Assembly: GCA_964385695.1 (NCBI GenBank)
Contig: CAYLQA010000012.1
Location: 4,620 to 68,619, forward strand
Source of the DNA: CAYLQA01 sp964385695
Lineage (GTDB): Bacteria > Desulfobacterota > Desulfobulbia > Desulfobulbales > Desulfurivibrionaceae
Length of the DNA: 64,000 nt
Reading direction: 5' to 3'
Shown: one piece after another, positions 43,462-52,381 of the stretch
How positions within the stretch are numbered: position 1 is the stretch's first letter
Layout of the letters: every line of letters starts with the position of its first letter
The notes under the pieces: model-generated
Told to the model about the DNA's origin: nothing
The model's input: only the letters and a program-made list of their open reading frames with translations
Databases searched by the model: none
Translations under genes and position numbers: made by a program

Positions 43462-44922
43462 ATGATGAAGAGAATTTCAACCGTGGCCCTGGCGACTCTG
43501 CTCTGCCTGCCCGCACTGGCTTCCGCCAGCATGGACAAGGTAGCTGAGCTTGAGAAGCAGATGGCCGAAATGAGCAAGATGTTCCAGGCTCAGCTGGAGG
43601 CAATGAAGGGAGAAATTGCCTCTCTCAAAGCCAAGGACCAGAAGATCGAGAAAGAGGTTTCCCAAACCGCCTCTGCCGCCGAGTGGACAAAAAAAGTCAA
43701 GCTTGATGGCCAAGTCCGTATGCGCGGCTATAACATCCAGAACGTCTGGGATCTTAATGACGATGGAGATGGTGACAACCGCGACCTATTTCGTCTCAAG
43801 ACTAGTGTTGGATTGAGCGCAAATCTTACCGATGATGTAACCGGCCACATTCGTCTGACCAATCAGACCTGGGGCGAGGGTGTTTCCGATGCTGCAGACA
43901 ATAACAGCAACAAACTCTTTGTCGAAAACGCATGGATGAACGTCAAAAATGTTTTCGGTTCACCTTTTGACGCAAAGATCGGTCGCCAGAACCTAATTTA
44001 TGGATCCGGCTTCGTGATCCTGGATGGCCAGTCACAGATGGCTTCCACCTCCATTTACTTTGACGGCATCAAATTGAGCTGGGATATGACCGACAAGGTT
44101 GTTCTCGACGCCTTCTACATGAAGGATCAGGAAAATACTGTTGCCAACAGTGCAAACGGCAATGCCGGCGATGACATCAACCTTGCGGGTTTTTACCTGA
44201 CAGCGAACAGCTGTCCCATTATTGGCAAGCAGGAGTACTATGCCCTGAACCGCAATGACGATGCGAGAAAAAAGGACATCTGGACCTATGGTGTTCGTCT
44301 GTCGGACAAGCTGGCCAACGGCTTTGACTACTCCCTGGAAGGCGCCATGCAAACCGGTGACGCCAATGCCACCCAGGATCAGGATTCCTACGGCATGAAA
44401 CTCAACGCTGGCTATACCTTCAAGGATGCCGGTTGGAAGCCCCGGCTCTATGCCGAGTACGTTAATCTCTCCGGTGATGACGGTGATGGCAACGGCGACT
44501 TCGAGCGTTGGGATGTGATGTATGGCGGTTGGCCTCAGTTCGGCGACCTGCTGGCCTGGAAATTCCTCTACCTTGGCGGCGGCAACACCTCCATGACCGG
44601 TGTTGACCCGGCATTCGGTGATAATGCCAGCACCGTTGGCGAGGCAATTTACGGCAACATGGAAATGATCACCTTGGGTGCCAGCGCCAAGCTGAACGAG
44701 AAACTTTTCGGTAAGTTGAGTTACTCCAACATCAAGTTCAACGAGACCATTGCCGGTGTAGATGATGACTTTGGCGATTACTACCAAGCCTCATTGAAGT
44801 ACGCCTACAACAAATACCTCAGTTTCTCCATGTATGCAGCCATGCTGGAGGCAGGCGATGCCTTTGGTGCCAATGCGGACGATGCAACCGAGATCTACTG
44901 GGAGTCCCAAATCAGGTTCTAA
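43462..44922 (+). CDS. Outer-membrane beta-barrel porin (alginate-export-like)
   Basis: 486 residues. Signal peptide RISTVALATLLCLPALASAS. A short coiled coil (about 24-65: DKVAELEKQMAEMSKMFQAQ) probably trimerises or binds peptidoglycan. The rest is a barrel of alternating strands (VKLDGQVRMRGYNIQ, FDAKIGRQNLIYGSGFVILD, YSLEGAMQTGDA, KPRLYAEYVNLSGD) with Asp/Gly loops and a terminal Phe (YWESQIRF). The DAKIGRQNLIYG pattern resembles the alginate-export family of single-substrate porins. AAGGAGAATGG precedes the start and a terminator follows. The substrate is unknown. Confidence 0.85.
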   Translation: MMKRISTVALATLLCLPALASASMDKVAELEKQMAEMSKMFQAQLEAMKGEIASLKAKDQKIEKEVSQTASAAEWTKKVKLDGQVRMRGYNIQNVWDLNDDGDGDNRDLFRLKTSVGLSANLTDDVTGHIRLTNQTWGEGVSDAADNNSNKLFVENAWMNVKNVFGSPFDAKIGRQNLIYGSGFVILDGQSQMASTSIYFDGIKLSWDMTDKVVLDAFYMKDQENTVANSANGNAGDDINLAGFYLTANSCPIIGKQEYYALNRNDDARKKDIWTYGVRLSDKLANGFDYSLEGAMQTGDANATQDQDSYGMKLNAGYTFKDAGWKPRLYAEYVNLSGDDGDGNGDFERWDVMYGGWPQFGDLLAWKFLYLGGGNTSMTGVDPAFGDNASTVGEAIYGNMEMITLGASAKLNEKLFGKLSYSNIKFNETIAGVDDDFGDYYQASLKYAYNKYLSFSMYAAMLEAGDAFGANADDATEIYWESQIRF

Positions 44923-44954
44923 GCTTGATTTACAAGTTTTACACGTTTTCACAA

Positions 44955-44987
44955 AAGGGGGCGGCAATTTGCTGCCCCCTTTTTTTC
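44955..44987 (+). terminator. Rho-independent terminator after the porin gene
   Basis: Arms AGGGGGCGGCAA and TTGCTGCCCCCT around a short loop, then seven T. It lies 30 bases after the porin stop. Confidence 0.9.
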
Positions 44988-45188
44988 CCGCACTTTCCGT
45001 GACTTGACCCGGGAGACAAGATGACATTTCTTGCCCTCCGGGTGGATACATGGTAAATAAGCAGGTTCATTTTGTGGGTATTAATACGGATAAAATGAGT
45101 CTGAAACAAGAAACGCACAATCCGATTTTCCAGCGCCTGGTGAGGTGTACTGGCCAATCGATAAACCTATCAGCATGAGGAGTCTATA

Positions 45189-47006
45189 GTGACGCAGGAA
45201 ATCACAGGAAGAGACACCCTTTGGCTCTCCGGCAACGAGGCCATAGCCTTGGGCGCCACCGAGGCGGATGTGCAGGTGGCCTCTGGCTACCCCGGCACCC
45301 CCTCCACCGAGATTCTTGAAAATATCGCAAAATACAAAACCGTATACACCGAATGGGCACCCAACGAAAAGGTCGGCCTTGAGGTGGCAATCGGCGCCTC
45401 ATTCGGCGGGGCCCGTGCCCTGGCCACCATGAAGCATGTGGGCCTGAACGTGGCAGCAGATCCGCTCTTTACCGCGGCCTACACCGGCGTGCGCGGCGGC
45501 CTGGTCATCGTGGTGGCGGACGACCCCACCATGTACAGCTCGCAAAACGAGCAGGACAGCCGCAACTACGCCTATGCTGCCAAGCTGCCCATGCTGGAGC
45601 CGTGTGACCCGGCCGAGGCTAAGGAATTCCTCAAACTCGCCTATGAGATGAGCGAGGAGTTCGATACCCCGGTCCTGCTGCGCAGCTGCACCCGCGTGGC
45701 CCATGTTAAGGGTGTGGTGGCCCGCACAGAGCCGACAAAATCCAAGGTCGAGATCGGTATTGAGAAGATACCTGCCAAATTCGTCATGCTGCCCGCCAAT
45801 GCACGAGCCCGTCGGGTGGCCATTGCCGAGCGTTTTGAAAAGATGGGCGAGTTTGTTGAGAGTTTCAGCGAAAATCGCGTTGAGGCTGGCGACAAGAAAA
45901 TGGGCATCATCTGTGCAGGCACCAGCTACCTCTATGTAAAAGAGGTCTTCCCCGATGCTGCCGTCTTGAAACTTGGTTGCGTCAATCCGCTGCCCGAGAA
46001 GATGATCCACGACTTTGCCGACAGCGTGGACACCCTCTACATCGTTGAGGATCTTGACCCGTATATTGAGATGCGCATCAAGGCCATGGGTATTGAGTGC
46101 CACGGCAAGGACAAGATCCCGGCCATCGGCGAGTTGAACCCGGCCGTTGTCCGCGCAGGGATCAGCGATGAGCCTGCCAAGGCAGAGTTCGCCCCGGTTG
46201 AGCTGCCCATGCGGCCGCCCAATATGTGTGCCGGTTGCCCGCACCGCGGCCTGTTCTACAACTTGAACCGCCTCAAGGTCTTTGTTTCCGGTGATATCGG
46301 CTGTTACACCCTTGGTTTTCTGCCGCCCCTTTCGGCCATGGACTCCTGTGTTTGCATGGGCGCCTCGGTGAGTATTGCCCACGGCATGTGCAAGGCCCTG
46401 GGTGACGAAGGCAAGGGCAAGGTGGTCGGTGTTATCGGCGACTCCACCTTTACTCACACCGGTATCAACAGCCTGATCAACTCGGTCTACAACAACAGCT
46501 ACTCCACCATCATCCTGTTGGACAACCGCATTACCGGCATGACCGGCCAGCAGCCTAACCCCGCCTCGGGCGGCAACATCATGGGCGAGGCGGCCACTGC
46601 CATCGACTTTCCGGAACTTTGTAAAGCCATCGGCGTTAAGCATGTCCGCACCGTGAACCCGCATGATATCGAGGGAACCTACAAGGTGCTTAAAGAAGAG
46701 GTGGAGCGTGAAGAGACCTCAGTGGTCATTACCCGCTTCCCCTGTGTTTTGACTCCGGATGAAAAAAAGCGGGTCAAAAATCCCTTCCACAGCGACATCG
46801 ACAACTGTACCGGTTGCCGCATGTGCTTGCGCCTGGGTTGCCCGGCCATCACCTGGATCCCGCTCAACCCGGAAGAGGCTAAGGCCATGGGCAAGAAGGA
46901 AAAACAACCCGGCTACGCCACCATCAACGAAAACGTCTGCATCGGCTGCGGCCAGTGCATCGGCCTCTGTAAGTTCGATGCCATCTGCGAAGGGGAGGAG
47001 AAGTAA
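45189..47006 (+). CDS. iorA: Indolepyruvate:ferredoxin oxidoreductase alpha subunit
   Basis: 605 residues. With IorB it oxidatively decarboxylates arylpyruvates to aryl-acetyl-CoA with ferredoxin as acceptor. Start is GTG at 45189 with GAGGAG upstream. The N-terminal pyrimidine domain begins LWLSGNEAIALGATEADVQV and ASGYPGTPSTE. The C-terminal TPP domain has NMCAGCPHRGLFYNL, GDIGCYTLGFLPP and the GDSTFTHTGINSL motif for TPP/Mg. Two [4Fe-4S] clusters end it (DNCTGCRMCLRLGCP; NVCIGCGQCIGLC). The stop overlaps iorB by one base. Confidence 0.96.
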   Translation: MTQEITGRDTLWLSGNEAIALGATEADVQVASGYPGTPSTEILENIAKYKTVYTEWAPNEKVGLEVAIGASFGGARALATMKHVGLNVAADPLFTAAYTGVRGGLVIVVADDPTMYSSQNEQDSRNYAYAAKLPMLEPCDPAEAKEFLKLAYEMSEEFDTPVLLRSCTRVAHVKGVVARTEPTKSKVEIGIEKIPAKFVMLPANARARRVAIAERFEKMGEFVESFSENRVEAGDKKMGIICAGTSYLYVKEVFPDAAVLKLGCVNPLPEKMIHDFADSVDTLYIVEDLDPYIEMRIKAMGIECHGKDKIPAIGELNPAVVRAGISDEPAKAEFAPVELPMRPPNMCAGCPHRGLFYNLNRLKVFVSGDIGCYTLGFLPPLSAMDSCVCMGASVSIAHGMCKALGDEGKGKVVGVIGDSTFTHTGINSLINSVYNNSYSTIILLDNRITGMTGQQPNPASGGNIMGEAATAIDFPELCKAIGVKHVRTVNPHDIEGTYKVLKEEVEREETSVVITRFPCVLTPDEKKRVKNPFHSDIDNCTGCRMCLRLGCPAITWIPLNPEEAKAMGKKEKQPGYATINENVCIGCGQCIGLCKFDAICEGEEK

Positions 47007-47590
47007 TGAAAGATCAAGGAAACATCCACTTTTGCGGCGTTGGCGGCCAGGGAATTCTCCTGGCCAGTGAGCTGACCGCCTATTCCCTTTTGGCTGCCGG
47101 CCTCGATGTGAAAAAAAGCGAAGTACACGGCATGGCCCAACGCGGCGGCTCGGTTGAAGCGCATCTGCGCTTTGGCAAGAACAAGGTTTATTCCCCGCTC
47201 ATTGAGCCGGGCACCGTTGACATCCAGCTTGCCTTTGAGACCATGGAGTCGGTACGTTACCTGCCCTACCTCAACAAGGAGAGCAAAGTCATCGTCAATA
47301 CCCAAAAGATCGCCCCGCCCGCCATTGCCACCGGCAAGATGGAATACCCCAATGAGTGTTTAGACGCGCTGACCGATCAGGGTATTCAGATCATCAAGGT
47401 GGACGGCTTTGAGATCGCGCAATCTGTCGGCAATATCCGCACCGCCAATGTCGCGTTGGTAGGGGCGCTCTCCGCATTTCTGCCCATTGATGAGCAGGTA
47501 TTTATCGATGAAATGAATAAACGCCTGCCTGCCAAGATCCTCGATGTCAACCTGGCCGCCTTCAAGGCAGGCAGGGAAGCAGCGCAGTAA
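47006..47590 (+). CDS. iorB: Indolepyruvate:ferredoxin oxidoreductase beta subunit
   Basis: 194 residues, the gamma-type domain of 2-oxo acid oxidoreductases: FCGVGGQGILLASELTAYSL, then KSEVHGMAQRGGSVEAHLRF, where MAQRGGSV is the family signature. Translationally coupled to iorA by TAATG. Confidence 0.96.
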   Translation: MKDQGNIHFCGVGGQGILLASELTAYSLLAAGLDVKKSEVHGMAQRGGSVEAHLRFGKNKVYSPLIEPGTVDIQLAFETMESVRYLPYLNKESKVIVNTQKIAPPAIATGKMEYPNECLDALTDQGIQIIKVDGFEIAQSVGNIRTANVALVGALSAFLPIDEQVFIDEMNKRLPAKILDVNLAAFKAGREAAQ

Positions 47591-47600
47591 AAGATTAGGA

Positions 47601-47759
47601 GCCACGAAAAGACTCGAAAGAAAAATTTTTAAAAAATGTAGGAGCCACTTTAGTGGCGATAGCCAAGTTTGGATTTATCTGCAAGCTTTGATCGCGGATA
47701 AATCCGCTCCTACAAGGGAAAACAAAAACAATTTCGTGTTCTTTCGTGGGTTTCGTGGC
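47601..47759. repeat. Nested repeat: family C copy 2 enclosing family B copy 2
   Basis: Outer arms start GCCACGAAAAGACTCGAAAG (47601) and end CTTTCGTGGGTTTCGTGGC (47759). Inside, 47637-47714 is a family B element. Its left unit is TGTAGGA plus GCCACT-TT-AGTGGC plus GAT. Its right unit, inverted, carries GCGGAT/ATCCGC. It fills most of the gap between iorB and paaK. Confidence 0.75.
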
Positions 47760-47777
47760 TAAAAAAAGGAAATAAAT

Positions 47778-49079
47778 ATGCTCTGGAACGAAGAATACGA
47801 GACCATGCCCCGCGAGGCACTGGAGGCTCTGCAGCTCAAACGCCTGCAGAACCAGGTGGAACGTGTGTACGCCACTGTTCCTTATTATAAGAAGAAGATG
47901 GAGGATGCCGGTGTTACCCCTGCCGACATCAAGACCCTGGCCGACATCAAGCTCCTGCCCTTTACCACCAAAGAGGATCTTCGAAAGAATTATCCCTTTG
48001 GTCTTTTCACCGTGCCCATGGAAGAGGTTGTTCGTATCCATGCTTCCTCCGGCACCACTGGTAAACCCACGGTTGTGGGTTACACCAAGAAAGACATCAA
48101 GCTCTGGGCAGAACTCATGACCCGGACCCTGTCCGCAGCCGGTGTCAATCGTGGCGACATCGTCCATAATGCATATGGCTACGGCCTGTTTACCGGTGGT
48201 CTGGGTGCGCATTACGGTGCTGAGAATCTTGGCGCCGCGGTTATCCCCATCTCCGGCGGTAACACCAAACGCCAGATCCAGATCATGCAGGATTTCGGTT
48301 CCACCGTACTGCTCTCCACCCCTTCCTACGCCCTGAACATTGCCGACACCATGGCAGACCAGGGTATCGATCCGGCCACCCTTAAGCTCAAGGTCGGCGT
48401 CTTTGGCGCAGAGCCCTGGAGCGAAAAGATGCGCGATGAGATCGAAAGCCGCCTCAAGATCAAGGCCATTGATATCTATGGTCTGTCCGAAATTATCGGC
48501 CCTGGTGTTGCTGCCGAGTGTGTGGAGGAACAAAAGGGTCTGCACATCATGGAAGATCATTTCATGGCCGAGATCGTTGACAAGGATACCTTTGAGCCTT
48601 TGCCTGTCGGCGAACAAGGCGAGTTGGTCTTCACCACTCTGACCAAGGAAGCCTTCCCGGTTATCCGTTACCGGACCAAGGATATCTCCCGTCTGATCTC
48701 GGATGAGTGTAGCTGTGGTCGTACCTTCTACCGCATGCCCAAGGTCACCGGCCGCACCGATGACATGATGATCATCCGCGGAGTCAATGTCTTCCCCTCG
48801 CAAATCGAAGAGGTCATCATGAGTGTTGAGGGCGTTGAGCCCCATTATCAAATAGTAGTCACCCGCGACGGCTCCCTGGATAACATTGAGGTTCAGGTTG
48901 AGGTGAGCGAGGAGATCTTCTCCGACGAGATCAAAAATCTGGAGACCTTAAGCAGAACGCTGCAAATGAATATCAAGGATCGTCTCGGCATCTCCGCAAA
49001 GATCAGCCTGGTTGAGCCGAAGACCATTCAGCGCAGCGAGGGCAAGGCCCAACGCGTTATTGATAAACGCAAAATTTAA
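47778..49079 (+). CDS. paaK: Phenylacetate-CoA ligase (first copy)
   Basis: 433 residues. AMP-forming acyl-CoA ligase: arylacetate + ATP + CoA. Seen are VPYYKKKMEDAGV, the P-loop-like ASSGTTGKPTVVGYT, YGLFTGGLGAHYGAE, IYGLSEIIGPG, TKEAFPVIRYRTKD and the hinge GRTDDMMIIRGVNVFPSQIE, then the C-terminal lid. AAGGAA precedes the ATG. It lies just after iorAB. The second copy at 56069 is clearly related and on the far side of the liv genes, so their acid specificity may differ. Confidence 0.94.
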   Translation: MLWNEEYETMPREALEALQLKRLQNQVERVYATVPYYKKKMEDAGVTPADIKTLADIKLLPFTTKEDLRKNYPFGLFTVPMEEVVRIHASSGTTGKPTVVGYTKKDIKLWAELMTRTLSAAGVNRGDIVHNAYGYGLFTGGLGAHYGAENLGAAVIPISGGNTKRQIQIMQDFGSTVLLSTPSYALNIADTMADQGIDPATLKLKVGVFGAEPWSEKMRDEIESRLKIKAIDIYGLSEIIGPGVAAECVEEQKGLHIMEDHFMAEIVDKDTFEPLPVGEQGELVFTTLTKEAFPVIRYRTKDISRLISDECSCGRTFYRMPKVTGRTDDMMIIRGVNVFPSQIEEVIMSVEGVEPHYQIVVTRDGSLDNIEVQVEVSEEIFSDEIKNLETLSRTLQMNIKDRLGISAKISLVEPKTIQRSEGKAQRVIDKRKI

Positions 49080-49084
49080 CTGCC

Positions 49085-49158
49085 GTCACGAGTGACGAGT
49101 AAATAGTGACGAGTTAAAAAAAAATACTTGTTACCTGTCACTCGTCACTATTCACTCG
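49085..49158. repeat. Inverted repeat (family H)
   Basis: Left arm GTCACGAGTGACGAGTAAAT and right arm with CACTCGTCACTATTCACTCG are imperfect inverted copies around an A-tract. It fills most of the gap between paaK and the ACT-domain gene, and ends 15 bases before that start codon. Confidence 0.65.
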
Positions 49159-49173
49159 AAACAGGAGTTTCGC

Positions 49174-49605
49174 ATGAAAGTACAACAGATCGCTATTTTT
49201 CTGGAAAACAAATCAGGCCGCTTGGCCGACATCAGCCACACTCTGGCCGAAAATGCCATCAACATTCGCGCCCTCTCTTTGGCAGACACCGCCGACTTCG
49301 GCATCCTGCGCCTGGTAGTCAACGACACGGCCCAGGCCAAGGCGGTCCTCAAAGAGCACGGTTTTACCGTGGGCATCACCGAGGTTCTGGCCGTTGAGGT
49401 ACCGGATAAGCCTGGTGGCTTGGATTCCATCCTGCAGATCATCAAAGAGGCGGATCTCAATGTGGAATACATGTACGCCTTTACCAAAAAGAGCGGCGAG
49501 TCTGGTCTGTTGCTCTTTCGCTTTGACGACCTGGATGCGGCCATCGAGGTCTTTAGCAAGTCCGGCGTCAAGCTGTTGAGTGATGCCGAGGTTCATACAT
49601 TGTAG
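49174..49605 (+). CDS. Tandem ACT-domain amino-acid-binding protein
   Basis: 143 residues. Two ACT domains: about 3-68 (QQIAIFLENKSGRLADISHT, then INIRALSLADT) and about 72-140 (VLAVEVPDKPGGLDSILQII, then LNVEYMYAFTKKSG). ACT pairs of this kind bind amino acids and are often encoded beside IOR, PaaK and Liv genes, so a regulatory role in amino-acid catabolism is likely. AGGAG lies seven bases before the ATG. Confidence 0.9.
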   Translation: MKVQQIAIFLENKSGRLADISHTLAENAINIRALSLADTADFGILRLVVNDTAQAKAVLKEHGFTVGITEVLAVEVPDKPGGLDSILQIIKEADLNVEYMYAFTKKSGESGLLLFRFDDLDAAIEVFSKSGVKLLSDAEVHTL

Positions 49606-49690
49606 TGAGATATGGGGATGGCTTGGGAGGGCTGTCCCTTTTTTTATGGCCGTATCTTTCGGCCTTAATGGAAGGAGTTAGGAGGAAGTA

Positions 49691-50839
49691 ATGAAACGTA
49701 CTATTTTTGCATGCTGTGTAGCGGCTTTGCTCACGCTGGCCATGGTGGTCTCTGCGGGGGCTGCTGAAACCATCAAGATCGGCGCTATCCTGGCGGTCAC
49801 CGGCCCGGCCTCCTTTTTGGGCGGACCTGAGTCCCGGACCATGCAGATGTTGGCCGATGAGATCAATGCCAAGGGCGGCATCAACGGCAAAAAGATCGAG
49901 CTGATCATCAAGGATTCCGGCGCCAGCCCGGAAAAGGCAATCTCCTTTGCCAAGCAGTTGATCGAGGAAGAAAAAGTATTTGCCATCCTCGGACCTTCCA
50001 CCTCCGGCGAGACCCTGAAAATTAAAAAGATCTGCGAACAGGGCAAGACTATTCTGCTCTCTTGCGCCGCAGCCGAGATGATCGTTAATCCGGTTGCCAA
50101 GTACGTTTTCAAGACCCCGCAAAAAGACAGCTATGCGGCCAAGAAGATCTTCATGACCATGAACGAGATGGGTATTACCAAGATCGCCGTGGTAAGCGGT
50201 AACACCGGTTTCGGTAAGGCCGGCAAGAAGCAGCTTGAAAAGATCGCCCCTGAATTCGGTATCAAGGTTGTGACCAGTGAGGTTTACGACAAGAAATCCA
50301 CCGACCTCTCCGCCCTGGTGGCCAAGCTCATGGCCCACAAGGATGTCCAGGCCGTGGTGAACTGGTCCATCGTTCCGGCCCAGGCCATCGTGGCCAAGAA
50401 CATGCGCCAGGCAGGTTGGAATGTGCCGCTCTTCCAGAGCCATGGTTTTGGTAACATCAAGTACGTTCAGGCTGCAGGCGCTGCTGCAGAGGGCATCATC
50501 TTCCCGGCCGGTCGTCTGCTCATCGCCGATGTTTTGCCCGAGAGCAACGCTCAGAAGGCAGTGCTGCTCAAGTACAAAAACGATTACGAGTCCAAGTTCA
50601 AAGAGCCTGCCTCCACCTTTGGCGGCCATGGTTACGATGCCTTTAAGATCCTCTGCCGGGCCATCGGCCAGGTTGGTACGGACAAAGAAAAAGTCCGTGA
50701 CGCCATTGAGAACATGCAGGGTTTTGTCGGCACCGGCGGTATCTTCAACTTCAGCCCAACAGACCATAACGGCCTGGGCATGGACTCCTTTGCCATGCTG
50801 ACCGTTAAAAACGGCAAGTTTGTTGAGTACAAGAAGTAA
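49691..50839 (+). CDS. Branched-chain/aromatic amino-acid ABC transporter binding protein, copy 1
   Basis: 382 residues. Signal peptide ACCVAALLTLAMVVSAGA. LivJ-type periplasmic binding fold: TIKIGAILAVTGPASFLGGP, IELIIKDSGASPEKAISFA, GPSTSGETLKIKKI, AVVSGNTGFGKAGKKQL and FQSHGFGNIKYVQAAG. Delivers substrate to LivHMGF, encoded downstream. Thirty-five bases precede the second copy, whose mature sequence is largely identical. Confidence 0.93.
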   Translation: MKRTIFACCVAALLTLAMVVSAGAAETIKIGAILAVTGPASFLGGPESRTMQMLADEINAKGGINGKKIELIIKDSGASPEKAISFAKQLIEEEKVFAILGPSTSGETLKIKKICEQGKTILLSCAAAEMIVNPVAKYVFKTPQKDSYAAKKIFMTMNEMGITKIAVVSGNTGFGKAGKKQLEKIAPEFGIKVVTSEVYDKKSTDLSALVAKLMAHKDVQAVVNWSIVPAQAIVAKNMRQAGWNVPLFQSHGFGNIKYVQAAGAAAEGIIFPAGRLLIADVLPESNAQKAVLLKYKNDYESKFKEPASTFGGHGYDAFKILCRAIGQVGTDKEKVRDAIENMQGFVGTGGIFNFSPTDHNGLGMDSFAMLTVKNGKFVEYKK

Positions 50840-50874
50840 AGCAGGATATTAACCCCAGCGCAGAGAGTATATTT

Positions 50875-52029
50875 ATGTTTGGTAAATCTTTTTCGCGTCT
50901 TCTTGCTGCCGCTTTTTTACTTGCGGCGGTTTTCTCACCTGGACTGGCCCTTGCTGCAACAATTAAGCTTGGCGCCATCCTGGCGGTCACCGGCCCTGCC
51001 TCCTTTTTAGGCGGCCCTGAAGCCCGCACTCTTGAGATGCTGGTTGAAGAGTACAATGCCAAGGGCGGCATGTCCGGCAACCAGATCGAGCTGATCATCA
51101 AGGACACCGGCGGCAGCCCGGAAAAGGCGATCTCCTTTGCCAAGCAGCTCATCGAGGAGGAGAAGGTCTTTGCCATCATCGGACCATCCACCTCCGGCGA
51201 GACCCTGAAGATCAAAAAGATTTGCGAGCAGGGTAAAACCATTCTGCTCTCCTGCGCTGCGGCTGAACTCATCGTTAATCCTGTGGCAAAACATGTCTTT
51301 AAGGTTGCACCCAAAGATATGTTCGCCGCCCAAAAGATCTTCATGACCATGAACAAAATGGGGATCTCCAAGGTGGCTGTGGTCAGCGGAAACACCGGCT
51401 TTGGCAAGGCGGGCAAAAAACAGCTCACCACCCTTGCCCCCAAGTTCGGCATCAACATTGTAGCCAGCGAGGTTTACGATAAAAAGGCCACCGACCTTTC
51501 CGCCGTTGTTGCCAAGATCAAGGCCAACACAGATATCCAGGCCGTGGTGAACTGGTCCGTCGTTCCTGCCCAGGCGATTTTGGCCAAGAACATGCGCCAG
51601 GCAGGTTGGAATGTGCCGCTCTTCCAGAGCCACGGTTTTGCCAACATCAAGTATGTCCAGGCCGCAGGGGTCGCAGCCGAGGGCATCCTCTTTCCGGCCA
51701 GCCGGGTTATGATCGCCGACAGCCTTGCCGCGGACCACCCGCAGCACAAGGTGATCTCCCATTACAAGTCTGCCTATGAGGGCAAATATAAAGAACAGGT
51801 GAGCACCTTTGGCGGCCACACCTATGACGCCTTTCTCATCCTGGATCAGGCCGTGAAATCCGCTGGCCTCAACCGAGCCAAGGTGCGGGATGCCATTGAG
51901 AACATGCAGGGCTTTATCGGCACCGCCGGTGCCTTCAACTTCAGCCCGGCAGACCACAACGGCCTGGGGCTGGATGCCTTCGCCATGCTGACCGTGAAAA
52001 ACGGCAAGTTCGTCGCCTACGAGATGTAG
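50875..52029 (+). CDS. Branched-chain/aromatic amino-acid ABC transporter binding protein, copy 2
   Basis: 384 residues. Signal peptide RLLAAAFLLAAVFSPGLALA. Very similar to copy 1 across the ligand-binding lobes (GAILAVTGPASFLGGPEAR, LIIKDTGGSPEKAISFAKQL, GPSTSGETLKIKKICEQG). It diverges mainly in the C-terminal third (SRVMIADSLAADHPQHKVIS against GRLLIADVLPESNAQKAVLL). A recent tandem duplication with possible change of ligand. A hairpin follows the stop. Confidence 0.93.
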   Translation: MFGKSFSRLLAAAFLLAAVFSPGLALAATIKLGAILAVTGPASFLGGPEARTLEMLVEEYNAKGGMSGNQIELIIKDTGGSPEKAISFAKQLIEEEKVFAIIGPSTSGETLKIKKICEQGKTILLSCAAAELIVNPVAKHVFKVAPKDMFAAQKIFMTMNKMGISKVAVVSGNTGFGKAGKKQLTTLAPKFGINIVASEVYDKKATDLSAVVAKIKANTDIQAVVNWSVVPAQAILAKNMRQAGWNVPLFQSHGFANIKYVQAAGVAAEGILFPASRVMIADSLAADHPQHKVISHYKSAYEGKYKEQVSTFGGHTYDAFLILDQAVKSAGLNRAKVRDAIENMQGFIGTAGAFNFSPADHNGLGLDAFAMLTVKNGKFVAYEM

Positions 52030-52053
52030 GCTGCTTCAAACCGCAGCCAAGAA

Positions 52054-52090
52054 AAACGCCGTTAGCCCCCTTGAGGGATGACGGCGTTTT
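52054..52090 (+). terminator. Hairpin after the second binding-protein gene
   Basis: Arms AAAACGCCGT and ACGGCGTTTT around TAGCCCCCTTGAGGGATG, with only a short T run. It could terminate or attenuate between the binding proteins and livH. Together with the repeat at 52179-52280 it takes up most of the gene-less 52030-52381. Confidence 0.6.
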
Positions 52091-52178
52091 CGTGTATATA
52101 AGCGATTCTGTATTTTTTTGAACCTTTCGTAAAAAGTTGAAAGAGGCTCTGAGAGAAAAACGTCCCGTAGATAATGGT

Positions 52179-52280
52179 GTCATTCCCGCGCAGGCGGGAA
52201 TCCAGGTTGAGGGCAACATCTTGCAAAGACTGGATCGAAGTCTCGCAGGCTCGCTTATCTCCCGTTTTCACGGGAATGAC
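52179..52280. repeat. Palindrome-pair repeat without gene (family A), decayed right arm
   Basis: The left 27 bases (52179-52205) are identical to the left arm of the GIY-YIG element at 61774-61800. The right arm (about 52254-52280) keeps only CGGGAATGAC and part of the stem (CTCCCGTTTTCACGGG). The 48-base centre has no ORF. Confidence 0.75.
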
Positions 52281-52381
52281 ACCCTATTTGCTCAATAGCT
52301 GTATTCAATTTCTCTTTCTCCTCTTCAACTTAACTACGGATTAACTTTCTTTAAACTTTTGTCTAAAGTCAAGCATTTACC

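Noticed and set aside
45399..46664. Long antisense frame of 421 codons opposite iorA
   Set aside because: IorA is certain from TPP and FeS motifs; the opposite frame is His/Gly-rich shadow sequence. Similar shadows opposite paaK, both livJ genes and the XPB-like helicase were left out.
47601..47759. Possible regulatory RNA upstream of paaK
   Set aside because: The structure is explained by dispersed nested inverted repeats that also occur at unrelated sites.
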